NCBI RefSeq assembly: GCF_000964085.1
Contig: NZ_JZRB01000041.1
Location: 1 to 40,636 of the forward strand
DNA from: Luteibacter yeojuensis
GTDB lineage: Bacteria; Pseudomonadota; Gammaproteobacteria; Xanthomonadales; Rhodanobacteraceae
DNA: 40,636 nucleotides
Reading direction: 5' to 3'
This document shows, piece by piece, positions 14,658-21,731 of this stretch. The notes below the pieces were generated by a model. It did not search any database and was not told where the DNA came from. It saw only the letters and a list, made by a program, of their open reading frames with translations. A program made the position numbers and the translations under genes. Numbering within the stretch: the first letter of the stretch is position 1; each line of letters starts with the position of its first letter.

Positions 14658-16067
14658 ATGGACCTCGGCATGAACACGCTCCGCCACACCCTGCTTGCCG
14701 CGGCACTCGCGCTCGCCGTGGGCACCACCGCGGCCCGCGCCGCCGACACACCCGCGCCGCCACCGTCGGGCGTGCTCGGCGTCACCGACGCCCAGCTCGA
14801 TCCGGGTTACTGGGTGCAGCGCCAGCCGGAGGCCGACACGGTGCTGCTCGACGCCGCGGCCATCGCGTCGCTCAACGCGAAGGTGCTTGGCGACGACCCG
14901 TCGATGCACGACATACGCCACCTGGGCGCCACGGTGCCCCACGAGCAGGTGGTGGGCTGGATCACCACGCTGACGAAGAAGCCGGCGAAAACCCTGTACG
15001 ACGTGCAGGGGCGCGAGGTACCCGCGGCGACGATCGACGATGCCATCGCCAACGCCAGCCTCGGCACCATCCCGGCCCGCGTCACGCCGAAATACGGCAT
15101 GGCCCTGCGCCGCAGCGCGCTGCGTGGGTACCCCACCGACCAGCGCGTCTTCAGCCACGACGACGACACCGACATCGACCGCTTCCAGGAAAGCACGCTG
15201 TTCCCCGGCGACCCGCTGGTAACCGTGCACACCAGCCGCGATGGCCACTGGGCCTTCGTGGTGAGCCCGCGCTATGCGGCGTGGATGCAGGTGGCCGACA
15301 TCGCGTACGGCAGCGCGCAGGCGGTCTTCGCCCACGTGGATGCCACGCCCTATCGCGTCATCACGGGCGCGAAGCCCGCGACGGTGTTCACCCCCGAGGT
15401 GCCGGCGCTCTCCGAGTTGCAGCTCGACATGGGCACGCGGGTGCCGCTCGATGCCAGCGTGCCGCCCGACCAGCCGGTGAACGGCCAGACCGCGTACACC
15501 TCGTGGACGCTGAGCCTGCCGGTGCGCGATGCCAACGGCGGGCTGGCCTTCCACCCCGCGCTGCTCCAGCGCAACCAGGACTCCGCGGCGGATTACCTGC
15601 CGCTCACCCGCGCCAACATCATCCGCCAGGCGTTCAAGTTCCTGGGCGAACGCTATGGCTGGGGCCACGCCTACAACGGGCGCGACTGCAGCGGTTTCGT
15701 CTCCGACGTCTACCGCAGCATGGGCGTGCAGATGCCGCGCAACACAGGCGACCAGGCGAAGAGCCCTGCCCTGCCGCATACGCTTTTCACCACGAAGGAC
15801 AGCCACGACGCGCGCGTGAAAGCCGCCATGGCGCTCGACGTCGGCGACCTCGTCTATATCCCCGGCCACGTGATGATGGTGATCGGCAAGATCGACGGCC
15901 AGCCGTATGTCATCCATGACGTGGGCGGCATGAGTTACCGCCTGGCCGATGGCAGCATGCGCCGCGTGAAGCTCAACGCCGTCTCCGTCACGCCGCTGCT
16001 GCCGTTGATGTTCAACGACACGCAGACCTTCGTCGACCGCATGACCAGCATCGTACGGATCCCATGA
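14658..16067 (+). CDS. Secreted NlpC/P60 endopeptidase with SH3-type domains, YkfC-like
   Basis: A likely gamma-D-glutamyl-L-diamino acid endopeptidase that cuts the stem peptide between D-Glu and the diamino acid. It has 469 residues. The signal peptide (NTLRHTLLAAALALAVGTTAARA, end near 28) sends it to the periplasm. An N-terminal helical region and two SH3-like segments (about 140-220 and 235-300) precede the NlpC/P60 domain, with C344 in GRDCSGFV, H404 in GHVMMVIG and H420 in VIHDVGG as the triad. This matches the N_NLPC_P60-SH3-SH3-NLPC layout of YkfC-type enzymes. The ATG at 14658 lies two bases after the DUF819 stop; an in-frame ATG at 14670 gives a shorter n-region and is equally possible. 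Its stop overlaps the start of the epimerase (ATGA), as expected for genes acting in sequence. Confidence 0.88.
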   Translation: MDLGMNTLRHTLLAAALALAVGTTAARAADTPAPPPSGVLGVTDAQLDPGYWVQRQPEADTVLLDAAAIASLNAKVLGDDPSMHDIRHLGATVPHEQVVGWITTLTKKPAKTLYDVQGREVPAATIDDAIANASLGTIPARVTPKYGMALRRSALRGYPTDQRVFSHDDDTDIDRFQESTLFPGDPLVTVHTSRDGHWAFVVSPRYAAWMQVADIAYGSAQAVFAHVDATPYRVITGAKPATVFTPEVPALSELQLDMGTRVPLDASVPPDQPVNGQTAYTSWTLSLPVRDANGGLAFHPALLQRNQDSAADYLPLTRANIIRQAFKFLGERYGWGHAYNGRDCSGFVSDVYRSMGVQMPRNTGDQAKSPALPHTLFTTKDSHDARVKAAMALDVGDLVYIPGHVMMVIGKIDGQPYVIHDVGGMSYRLADGSMRRVKLNAVSVTPLLPLMFNDTQTFVDRMTSIVRIP

Positions 16068-17155
16068 AAATCACCGACATTCGCTTCGGCATGCTGCGCG
16101 TGCCGTTGAAAACCGCGTTCAAGACCGCGCTGCGCACCGTGGAAAGCGTGGAAGACATCGTGGTGATGGTGCACACCGACGACGGCCACGTCGGCTACGG
16201 TGAAGCCCCCGCTACCGCCGTCATCACGGGCGATACGCACGGTTCCATCGTCGATGCGATCCGCCACTACATCGCGCCGCGCCTCATCGGCGAGGATATC
16301 GCCGACCTCAACCGGCTCACCCGGCTGATCCAGGGCGCGATGGAACGCAACACCAGCGCCAAGGCCGCCGTGGAGATCGCGGTGCACGACCTGTGGGGCC
16401 AGCTGTATGGCGCGCCACTCTACAAGCTGCTGGGCGGCGGCGACCCGGTGATCACCACCGACATCACCATCAGCGTCGACTACATCGACAAGATGGTGGC
16501 CGATTCCGTCTCCGCCGTGGAGCGCGGGTTTGAGTCGCTCAAGATCAAGGTAGGCAAGGATATCGGCGTGGACATCGAACGCGTCCGCGCCATCCATGCC
16601 GCGGTGGAGAACCGCGCGCTGCTGCGCCTCGACGCGAACCAGGGCTGGACCGCGAAGGAAGCCGTCTATGCGCTGCACGCCCTGGAAGACGCCGGCGTGC
16701 GCCTCGAGCTGGTGGAGCAGCCGGTGAAGGCCCGCGACCTCGAAGGCATGCGCTACGTGACCGAGCGGGTGCACACCCCGGTGATGGCCGACGAGAGCGT
16801 CTTCGGGCCGCTCGAGGTCATGGAGCTGATCCGCATGCGCGCCGCCGACATCATCAACATCAAGCTGATGAAGACCGGCGGCATCTCCAACGCGATCAAG
16901 ATCGCCGACATCGCCGGCCTGCACGGCATCGAGTGCATGATCGGCTGCATGCTCGAGACCAGCATCAGCGTGGCCGCCGCGGTGCACGTGGCGGTGGCCA
17001 AGGCCGATGTCATCACCAAGGTGGACCTCGACGGGCCCTCGCTGTGCGCCTACGACCCGGTCGACGGCGGCGTGGCGTTCAACGAATCGGAAATCTCGAT
17101 CACGGATGCGCCTGGCCTGGGCATCCGCGAAATCCGCGGCCTGCAGGCGCTCTGA
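16064..17155 (+). CDS. L-Ala-D/L-Glu epimerase (dipeptide epimerase), YkfB-like
   Basis: An enolase-superfamily enzyme of 363 residues that epimerises L-Ala-D-Glu from murein to L-Ala-L-Glu, so that ordinary peptidases can use it. The acid/base lysines are K160 and K162 in SLKIKVGKD and K267 in INIKLMKTGG. The metal ligands are D190, E218 and D243. The dipeptide-specific DxD motif (D321-L-D323) binds the substrate ammonium group. R24 in FKTALRTV matches the arginine that holds the glutamate side chain in Bacillus subtilis YkfB, and the surrounding residues are almost the same as I recall for that protein. These residues favour Ala-Glu over other dipeptide epimerase specificities. The enzyme is cytoplasmic, with no signal peptide. 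The start overlaps the stop of the YkfC-like gene. This is the strongest single piece of evidence for the function of the locus. Confidence 0.92.
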   Translation: MKITDIRFGMLRVPLKTAFKTALRTVESVEDIVVMVHTDDGHVGYGEAPATAVITGDTHGSIVDAIRHYIAPRLIGEDIADLNRLTRLIQGAMERNTSAKAAVEIAVHDLWGQLYGAPLYKLLGGGDPVITTDITISVDYIDKMVADSVSAVERGFESLKIKVGKDIGVDIERVRAIHAAVENRALLRLDANQGWTAKEAVYALHALEDAGVRLELVEQPVKARDLEGMRYVTERVHTPVMADESVFGPLEVMELIRMRAADIINIKLMKTGGISNAIKIADIAGLHGIECMIGCMLETSISVAAAVHVAVAKADVITKVDLDGPSLCAYDPVDGGVAFNESEISITDAPGLGIREIRGLQAL

Positions 17156-17165
17156 GGCCAACGCC

Positions 17166-17999
17166 ATGTCACCCCTGGTGAAAATCCGCTCCGAACGCGA
17201 CCGCATGAGCGCGGTGGAGCGGCGCATCGCCGACTTCATCCTCGAGAACGCCCAGCTGCTGCGCGATTACTCCTCGCAGCAACTGGCCAACGCATTGGGC
17301 ATCAGCCAGTCGAGCGTGGTGAAGTTCACGCAGAAGCTCGGCTTCCGCGGCTACCCCGACCTGAAATACTCCGTGGGCGAGGCCATCGGCCGCGTGGAAG
17401 GTGACGACGCCCCCGCCGCCGGGCAGCGCGGCGATGCCATTGGCGCCGAGTTGTGGGCCCGCAAGACACGGGCCGAGGAAGCCACGCATGCCATCAACGC
17501 GCCCGCGACCGTGGCCGCCGTCGTCGCCGCGATCGAGCGCGCACGGCGCGTCTTCATGATCGGCGTGGGCGAAGACGACCTGCACGTGCGTACGTTCGCC
17601 ATGCGCCTGTCCCTGCTGGGCATCACCGCCATCCGCCATGCCGACGTGGGCCGCATGGCCGCCCAGGTGGGCATGGCCGAGGCCGGCGACGTGCTGATGG
17701 TGTTTTCCGAGCACGGCAGGCACGCCGCGCTGGCCAGGATCGCCCGCTTCGTCCGCGAACGGCGCGTGCACGTCGTCACCGTCACGCGGCACACGGCCAA
17801 CCCACTGCGGGCCATGGCCGACCTCGCCCTCGTGGTGGCCGCGCACGACGATGCCTCGTACGTCCAGGCGCTGATTTACCAATCCACCGTGCAGCAACTG
17901 GTGGATACCCTCTTTGTCCACCTGTGCGAAGGCGACGAACAGCGCCACCAGCGCCTGGTGGAGAACTTCGACCGCGTCCAGCAGTTGCTGGAACCCTAG
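17166..17999 (+). CDS. RpiR/MurR-type transcriptional regulator with altered SIS domain
   Basis: A 277-residue regulator. The N-terminal HTH_6 domain (about 1-77: MSAVERRIADFILENAQLL...SQQLANALGISQSSVVKFTQKLGFRGYPDLK) is typical of RpiR proteins. The C-terminal SIS domain (about 125-260) has a recognisable fold, but the usual sugar-phosphate loops are changed: GxGxS reads GVGEDD, and the SxSGxT loop reads SEHGRH. The family normally senses phosphosugars such as MurNAc 6-phosphate; here the effector may be something else, perhaps a dipeptide or amino acid. The start at 17166 lies ten bases after the epimerase stop; the frame is open further upstream, but that stretch is a shadow of the epimerase gene. 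A likely local repressor of the two divergent operons; the palindrome at 13461-13474 is a possible target. Confidence 0.9.
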   Translation: MSPLVKIRSERDRMSAVERRIADFILENAQLLRDYSSQQLANALGISQSSVVKFTQKLGFRGYPDLKYSVGEAIGRVEGDDAPAAGQRGDAIGAELWARKTRAEEATHAINAPATVAAVVAAIERARRVFMIGVGEDDLHVRTFAMRLSLLGITAIRHADVGRMAAQVGMAEAGDVLMVFSEHGRHAALARIARFVRERRVHVVTVTRHTANPLRAMADLALVVAAHDDASYVQALIYQSTVQQLVDTLFVHLCEGDEQRHQRLVENFDRVQQLLEP

Positions 18000-18015
18000 C
18001 CCCCGGAGCCACACC

Positions 18016-18768
18016 ATGGCCTTCCTGCCCCGGCTCGCCGGCCTGCTCGCCCTGACGCTCACCCTGCCCGCCGCGGCCGTCGAGGCCCCCGTGCCCTGGT
18101 CGGTCTCCCGGCAAATGGTGGTGGTGACCACCGATGGCTGGGACGCCACGCAAGGCACGCTGCGCACCTACGTGCGCGAAGGCGCCAGCTGGACGGCCGT
18201 GGGCGACGCCTCGCCCGTCGTCATCGGCAAGACCGGCAGCGCATGGGGCGTGGGCCTGTCGCCACCGCAGCCCGATGGCCCGCAGAAGAAGGAGGGCGAC
18301 GGCCGCAGCCCGGCCGGCGTGTTCCGCATCGGCAAGGCCTTCGGCTATGCGGCGACGAATGCCACCGCCATGCCTTACATGGGCCTCACGGCTTCGGACT
18401 ACTGCGTCGACGTGGATGGCTCGCCGTACTACAACCAGCTCGTCGACGAGAAAAAAGTGGGCGAGCAGGCCGTGGCCGGCGCCACCGAGCCCATGCGCCG
18501 CGACATCCATTTCCAGGGCGACCACGCCTACCGCATCGGCTTCGTCATCGAACACAATCCCGAGGGCAAGAAGGGCCAGGGCAGTTGTATCTTCGCCCAT
18601 CTGTGGAAGACGCCCACCTCGGGCACCGCGGGCTGCACGGCCATGGCCGACGACGTGATGGAACGGTTGCTCGCGTGGCTCGACCCGACGAAGAAGCCTG
18701 TGTTCGTGCTGCTGCCGAGAAGCGAATACGTGCGCCTGCACGATGCCTGGAACCTGCCCTCGCCATGA
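18016..18768 (+). CDS. Secreted YkuD-fold (L,D-transpeptidase-like) protein
   Basis: A 250-residue protein with a signal peptide (MAFLPRLAGLLALTLTLPAAAVEA, end near 22) and a single YkuD/ErfK-like catalytic domain. The active-site block is AHLWKTPTSGTAGCTAM, with H195 and nucleophile C207 corresponding to the HG...S-x-GC motif. The upstream GDGRSPAGVFRIGKAFGY segment is typical of the COG3786 branch. YkuD enzymes swap or cut the bond after the L-centre of the diamino acid in stem peptides and release D-Ala. No LysM or other wall-binding domain is present, so it may act on free muropeptides as a carboxypeptidase or by D-amino acid exchange; this is inference. The start at 18016 is 16 bases after the regulator stop, and the gene overlaps the next one by four bases. 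Confidence 0.88.
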   Translation: MAFLPRLAGLLALTLTLPAAAVEAPVPWSVSRQMVVVTTDGWDATQGTLRTYVREGASWTAVGDASPVVIGKTGSAWGVGLSPPQPDGPQKKEGDGRSPAGVFRIGKAFGYAATNATAMPYMGLTASDYCVDVDGSPYYNQLVDEKKVGEQAVAGATEPMRRDIHFQGDHAYRIGFVIEHNPEGKKGQGSCIFAHLWKTPTSGTAGCTAMADDVMERLLAWLDPTKKPVFVLLPRSEYVRLHDAWNLPSP

Positions 18769-19871
18769 GCTCGCACGACGTGATCGTCATCGGCGCCGGC
18801 ATCGCGGGCGCATCGGTGGCGTGGTTCCTCGCACCCCACGCACGCGTGCTGGTGCTGGAACGCGAGGCCTTCGCGGGCATGCACACGACGGGGCGCTCGG
18901 CGGCGCATTTCAGCGAAACCTACGGCTCCGCGCAGGTGCGCGCCCTGTCGCGCGCCACGCGGCCCTTCCTCGCCTCGCCGCCACCCGGTTTCGCGGCCCA
19001 CCCGATCCTGCAGCCACGTGGGTCGATGGTGGTGGCGCCGCGCGCGCAGGAGGATGCGCTGCGCGCGGATTTCGAAGGGATGCGTGCAGGCACGCCTTCG
19101 CTGGCGTGGCTCGACACCGACGCCGTGCTCGCCAGGGTACCCGTGCTGCGGCCTGAGGCGGCGCACGCCGCGATCCTCGAGCCCGCTTCCGCCGACATCG
19201 ACGTCAACGAACTGCACCAGGCGTTCCTGCGCGGGGCGAAGGCACGCGGCGCCACGCTCCAGCTCGACACCGACGTGCGCAGTGTCACGCGCGAAGCCGG
19301 CGGCTGGTGCGTCAACGGTAGCCTGCAGGCCCCTGTGGTCGTCAACGCCGCCGGCGCATGGGCCGACGTGATCGCGTCGCTCGCCGGCATCCGCCCCATC
19401 GGCCTCGAACCACGCCGCCGCTCCGCATTCCTCTTCGAAGCGCCGCAAGGCATCGCCACGCAAGCGTGGCCCTTCGTCGTCGACCACGACGAATCGTTCT
19501 ACTTCAAACCCGACGCCGGCCTCCTCCTCGGCTCGGCCGCCAACGCCGACCCGACGCACCCGCACGACGTACAACCCGAGGAATACGACATCGCCCTCGG
19601 CATCCACCGCATCGAGGAAGCCACCACGATGACCATCCGCCGCCCCACCCGCACCTGGGCCGGCCTGCGCAGCTTCGTCCCCGACGGCGACCTCGTCGGC
19701 GGCTACGCCCCCGACGCCCCCGGCTTCTTCTGGCTAGCCGCCCAAGGCGGCTACGGCATCCAGACCAGCGCGGCCATGGCCGAAGCCAGCGCCGCGCTGA
19801 TCCTCGGCCACCCCATGCCCACCCACCTGGCCGATGCCGGCATCAGCGCGGCGATGCTCGCCCCGCGGTAA
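18765..19871 (+). CDS. DAO-family FAD-dependent oxidoreductase (glycine/D-amino acid oxidase-like)
   Basis: A 368-residue flavoenzyme. The N-terminal dinucleotide-binding fold is clear (DVIVIGAGIAGASVAWFLAP, then LVLERE). Other family features are TTGRSAAHFSETYG after the first fold, NAAGAWAD in the middle, and the C-terminal GFFWLAAQGGYGIQTSAAM that closes the flavin site. The DAO fold covers D-amino acid, glycine, sarcosine and glycerol 3-phosphate enzymes, and sequence alone does not give the substrate. As the last gene of a stem-peptide operon, with its ATG overlapping the YkuD-gene stop, oxidation of released D-amino acids is the simplest proposal. No signal peptide, so it is cytoplasmic. 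The frame is open upstream of 18765, but that part is a shadow of the previous gene. Confidence 0.85.
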   Translation: MSSHDVIVIGAGIAGASVAWFLAPHARVLVLEREAFAGMHTTGRSAAHFSETYGSAQVRALSRATRPFLASPPPGFAAHPILQPRGSMVVAPRAQEDALRADFEGMRAGTPSLAWLDTDAVLARVPVLRPEAAHAAILEPASADIDVNELHQAFLRGAKARGATLQLDTDVRSVTREAGGWCVNGSLQAPVVVNAAGAWADVIASLAGIRPIGLEPRRRSAFLFEAPQGIATQAWPFVVDHDESFYFKPDAGLLLGSAANADPTHPHDVQPEEYDIALGIHRIEEATTMTIRRPTRTWAGLRSFVPDGDLVGGYAPDAPGFFWLAAQGGYGIQTSAAMAEASAALILGHPMPTHLADAGISAAMLAPR

Positions 19872-19887
19872 TGGCGTGGCCAAACAC

Positions 19888-19980
19888 TAACCACCAAAAC
19901 GCAAGTCGTTGTCGCAACTCATGAGACGACACTTATCCACACTGTTATGCAGCACGTATCCACATTCGCTGTGGATATCG
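19888..19980 (+). repeat. Direct repeat copy A with DnaA-box-like 9-mers
   Basis: A 93-bp unit beginning TAACCA and ending GTGGATATCG. It holds a perfect DnaA box TTATCCACA (19933-19941), GTATCCACA (19956-19964) and TGTGGATAT (19970-19978). The last two form a hairpin with stem TATCCACA/TGTGGATA and a 5-base loop. Confidence 0.85.
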
Positions 19981-20000
19981 CACCGTCGACACGCGCCGTT

Positions 20001-20024
20001 GTCGGAGCGCACTCCGTGCGCGAC
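20001..20024. repeat. Single arm of the GTAGGAGC-type repeat
   Basis: GTCGGAGCGCACTCCGTGCG is followed by CGAC and resembles the arm at 8721-8741, but no opposite arm is visible. It lies between direct repeat copies A and B in the 480-base stretch without genes (19872-20351), which otherwise holds only the direct repeats and a promoter. Confidence 0.65.
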
Positions 20025-20048
20025 GCCTTTCGCGACAAGGTGAATTTC

Positions 20049-20140
20049 TAACCAGCCAAACCCAAGTCCCTGCCATGCAAGGCGACTTTCGACTTATGCA
20101 CATGCTTATGCAGTGCGTATCCACATTTGCTGTGGATATC
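20049..20140 (+). repeat. Direct repeat copy B with DnaA-box-like 9-mers
   Basis: Same unit as copy A, 92 bp. It has TTATGCACA (20094-20102, fits TTATNCACA), GTATCCACA (20117-20125) and TGTGGATAT (20131-20139). The hairpin stem is kept while the loop changes to TTTGC. Confidence 0.87.
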
Positions 20141-20173
20141 CCTCGGCATGCATTCCGCGCATCGGCGAAAAGA

Positions 20174-20266
20174 TAACCAGCCAAACCCAAGTGCCTGACC
20201 CATAAGGTCGCGGGTGAGTTATGCACATGCTTATGCAGCGCGTATCCACACTCGCTGTGGATATCG
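20174..20266 (+). repeat. Direct repeat copy C with DnaA-box-like 9-mers
   Basis: Same unit, 93 bp, closest to copy B. It has TTATGCACA (20219-20227), GTATCCACA (20242-20250) and TGTGGATAT (20256-20264), with loop CTCGC. It lies just upstream of the small lipoprotein gene. Confidence 0.87.
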
Positions 20267-20287
20267 CACGCCGTGGCGCCCGCCGAG

Positions 20288-20316
20288 TTGACCCCAACGA
20301 CCGGCAAGCGCATAAA
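20288..20316 (+). promoter_or_regulatory. Candidate sigma-70 promoter of the small lipoprotein gene
   Basis: TTGACC (20288-20293) and CATAAA (20311-20316) have a 17-base spacer, 36 bases before the start codon and just downstream of repeat copy C. Confidence 0.55.
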
Positions 20317-20351
20317 TCTGCCCAAGGGACAAACCGAAAAGGAGCTCGGCG

Positions 20352-20684
20352 ATGGCATTCACAAGAGTTCTTGGCCTGGCGATCACCGTGCTCTGCACCG
20401 GCTGCGCTGCCATGCCCCTCACCTCGAAGCCGAAAGTGTATGAAGGCGTCTACTTCTACAACTTCGAGAACGCCAAATTCCAACCGACCGGCAGCGACGA
20501 ATGGTGGTGCATCAACCAAGGCATGAGGCGTGCCGAGCTCGATGACGGCTGGGGAACCTCGCACGTAGTGATCGAAGGCATCGCAGGCCCCAAGGGCCAC
20601 TATGGTGGCTTGGGCGGATGCGATCGCGTATTCGCACTGAACCGCCTGATCAAGGTAAGCGACATGCGGGTAACACGCCCTTGA
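20352..20684 (+). CDS. Small predicted lipoprotein of unknown function
   Basis: A 110-residue protein that I do not recognise. The signal MAFTRVLGLAITVLCTGC ends in a lipobox (LCTGC, Cys18), so it should be lipid-anchored. The mature part is short and aromatic-rich (KVYEGVYFYNFENAKF, EWWCINQG), with two cysteines in addition to the lipidated one. AAGGAG 11 bases before the ATG and a promoter at 20288-20316 support expression. Codon use looks less GC-rich than in neighbouring genes. It is flanked by direct repeat copies C and D, which could have moved or duplicated it by recombination; that is inference. It has no operon partners: sucD on the other side is on the opposite strand. Confidence 0.8.
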   Translation: MAFTRVLGLAITVLCTGCAAMPLTSKPKVYEGVYFYNFENAKFQPTGSDEWWCINQGMRRAELDDGWGTSHVVIEGIAGPKGHYGGLGGCDRVFALNRLIKVSDMRVTRP

Positions 20685-20692
20685 TCACGCCG

Positions 20693-20785
20693 TGACCAGC
20701 GAAACGCAAGTCGTTGCCACGTAAGGCCATGTATGACTTATGCACACGGTTATGCATCCAGTATCCACACCCGCTGTGGATATCG
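20693..20785 (+). repeat. Direct repeat copy D with DnaA-box-like 9-mers
   Basis: Same unit, 93 bp, starting nine bases after the lipoprotein stop. It has TTATGCACA (20738-20746), GTATCCACA (20761-20769) and TGTGGATAT (20775-20783), with loop CCCGC. The GAAACGCAAGTCGTTG part matches copy A best. Confidence 0.86.
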
Positions 20786-20794
20786 TGGCGGGAC

Positions 20795-20826
20795 AAAAAA
20801 AATGCCCCGCCGAAGCGGGGCATTTC
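20795..20826 (-). terminator. Rho-independent terminator of sucCD
   Basis: Stem ATGCCCCGC/GCGGGGCAT with a 4-base loop. On the minus strand it is followed by a run of eight T (A run at 20795-20802 on plus). It lies 23 bases beyond the sucD stop. Confidence 0.93.
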
Positions 20827-20848
20827 TTACAACCTAAGCAAAGCCTGA

Positions 20849-21721
20849 TTACTTCATCAGGCCAGCAAGGGTCTTGCCGAGGTCCGCCGGCGACTTCACC
20901 GTCGTGACGCCCGCCTTCTCGAGCGCGGCGAACTTGGCTTCCGCCGTGCCCTTGCCGCCCGAGATGATGGCGCCGGCATGGCCCATGCGCTTGCCCGGGG
21001 GGGCCGACGCACCAGCGATGAACGACACCACCGGCTTCTTGACGTACTGGCTGATGAACTCGGCCGCGTCTTCCTCGGCGCTGCCGCCGATCTCGCCGAC
21101 CATGATGATGCCTTCGGTCTGCGGATCGTCCTGGAACAGCTTCAGGCAGTCGATGAAGTTCAGGCCGTTGATCGGGTCGCCACCGATGCCGATGCAGGTG
21201 GACTGGCCGAGGCCTTCGTTCGTGGTCTGGAACACCGCTTCGTACGTCAGGGTGCCCGAACGCGACACGATGCCGACCTTGCCCGGCTTGTGGATGTGGC
21301 CCGGCATGATGCCGATCTTGCACTCACCCGGGGTGATGACACCCGGGCAGTTCGGACCGACCAGGACCACGTCCGGGTTCGACTTCAGCACGTTCTTCAC
21401 GCGCATCATGTCGAGGACGGGAATGCCCTCGGTGATGGCGACAATGACCTTGATGCCGCTGTCGATGGCTTCGAGGATCGAATCGGCCGCGAACGGGGGC
21501 GGCACGAAGATGACCGAGGCGTCGGCCTTGGTCTGGTCGACAGCCTGGCGCACGGTGTTGAACACCGGCAGGCCGATGTGCTCTGAACCACCCTTGCCCG
21601 GCGTGACGCCACCCACGACCTGGGTGCCGTAATCAAGGGCCTGCTGGGCGTGGAACGTGCCCTGCTGGCCGGTGAAGCCCTGGACGAGGACCTTGGTGTT
21701 CTTGTTGATCAGGACGCTCAT
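20849..21721 (-). CDS. sucD: Succinyl-CoA synthetase alpha subunit
   Basis: The 290-residue alpha subunit of the TCA-cycle enzyme that converts succinyl-CoA to succinate with formation of ATP or GTP. It has the N-terminal CoA-binding fold ([17 protein letters not shown]), the PNCPGVI segment, and phosphohistidine H248 in [15 protein letters not shown]. The frame opens upstream to 21766, but the [11 protein letters not shown] start at 21721 matches the family and leaves ten bases after the sucC stop, so the two are one operon ended by the terminator at 20795-20826. Confidence 0.96.
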   Translation of the reverse strand: MSVLINKNTKVLVQGFTGQQGTFHAQQALDYGTQVVGGVTPGKGGSEHIGLPVFNTVRQAVDQTKADASVIFVPPPFAADSILEAIDSGIKVIVAITEGIPVLDMMRVKNVLKSNPDVVLVGPNCPGVITPGECKIGIMPGHIHKPGKVGIVSRSGTLTYEAVFQTTNEGLGQSTCIGIGGDPINGLNFIDCLKLFQDDPQTEGIIMVGEIGGSAEEDAAEFISQYVKKPVVSFIAGASAPPGKRMGHAGAIISGGKGTAEAKFAALEKAGVTTVKSPADLGKTLAGLMK

Positions 21722-21731
21722 GGTTCGCTCC

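Noticed and set aside
19888-20785. CRISPR array
   Set aside because: Only four units, each about 93 bp, with unequal gaps of 68, 33 and 426 bases and a gene in the last gap; no cas genes nearby.
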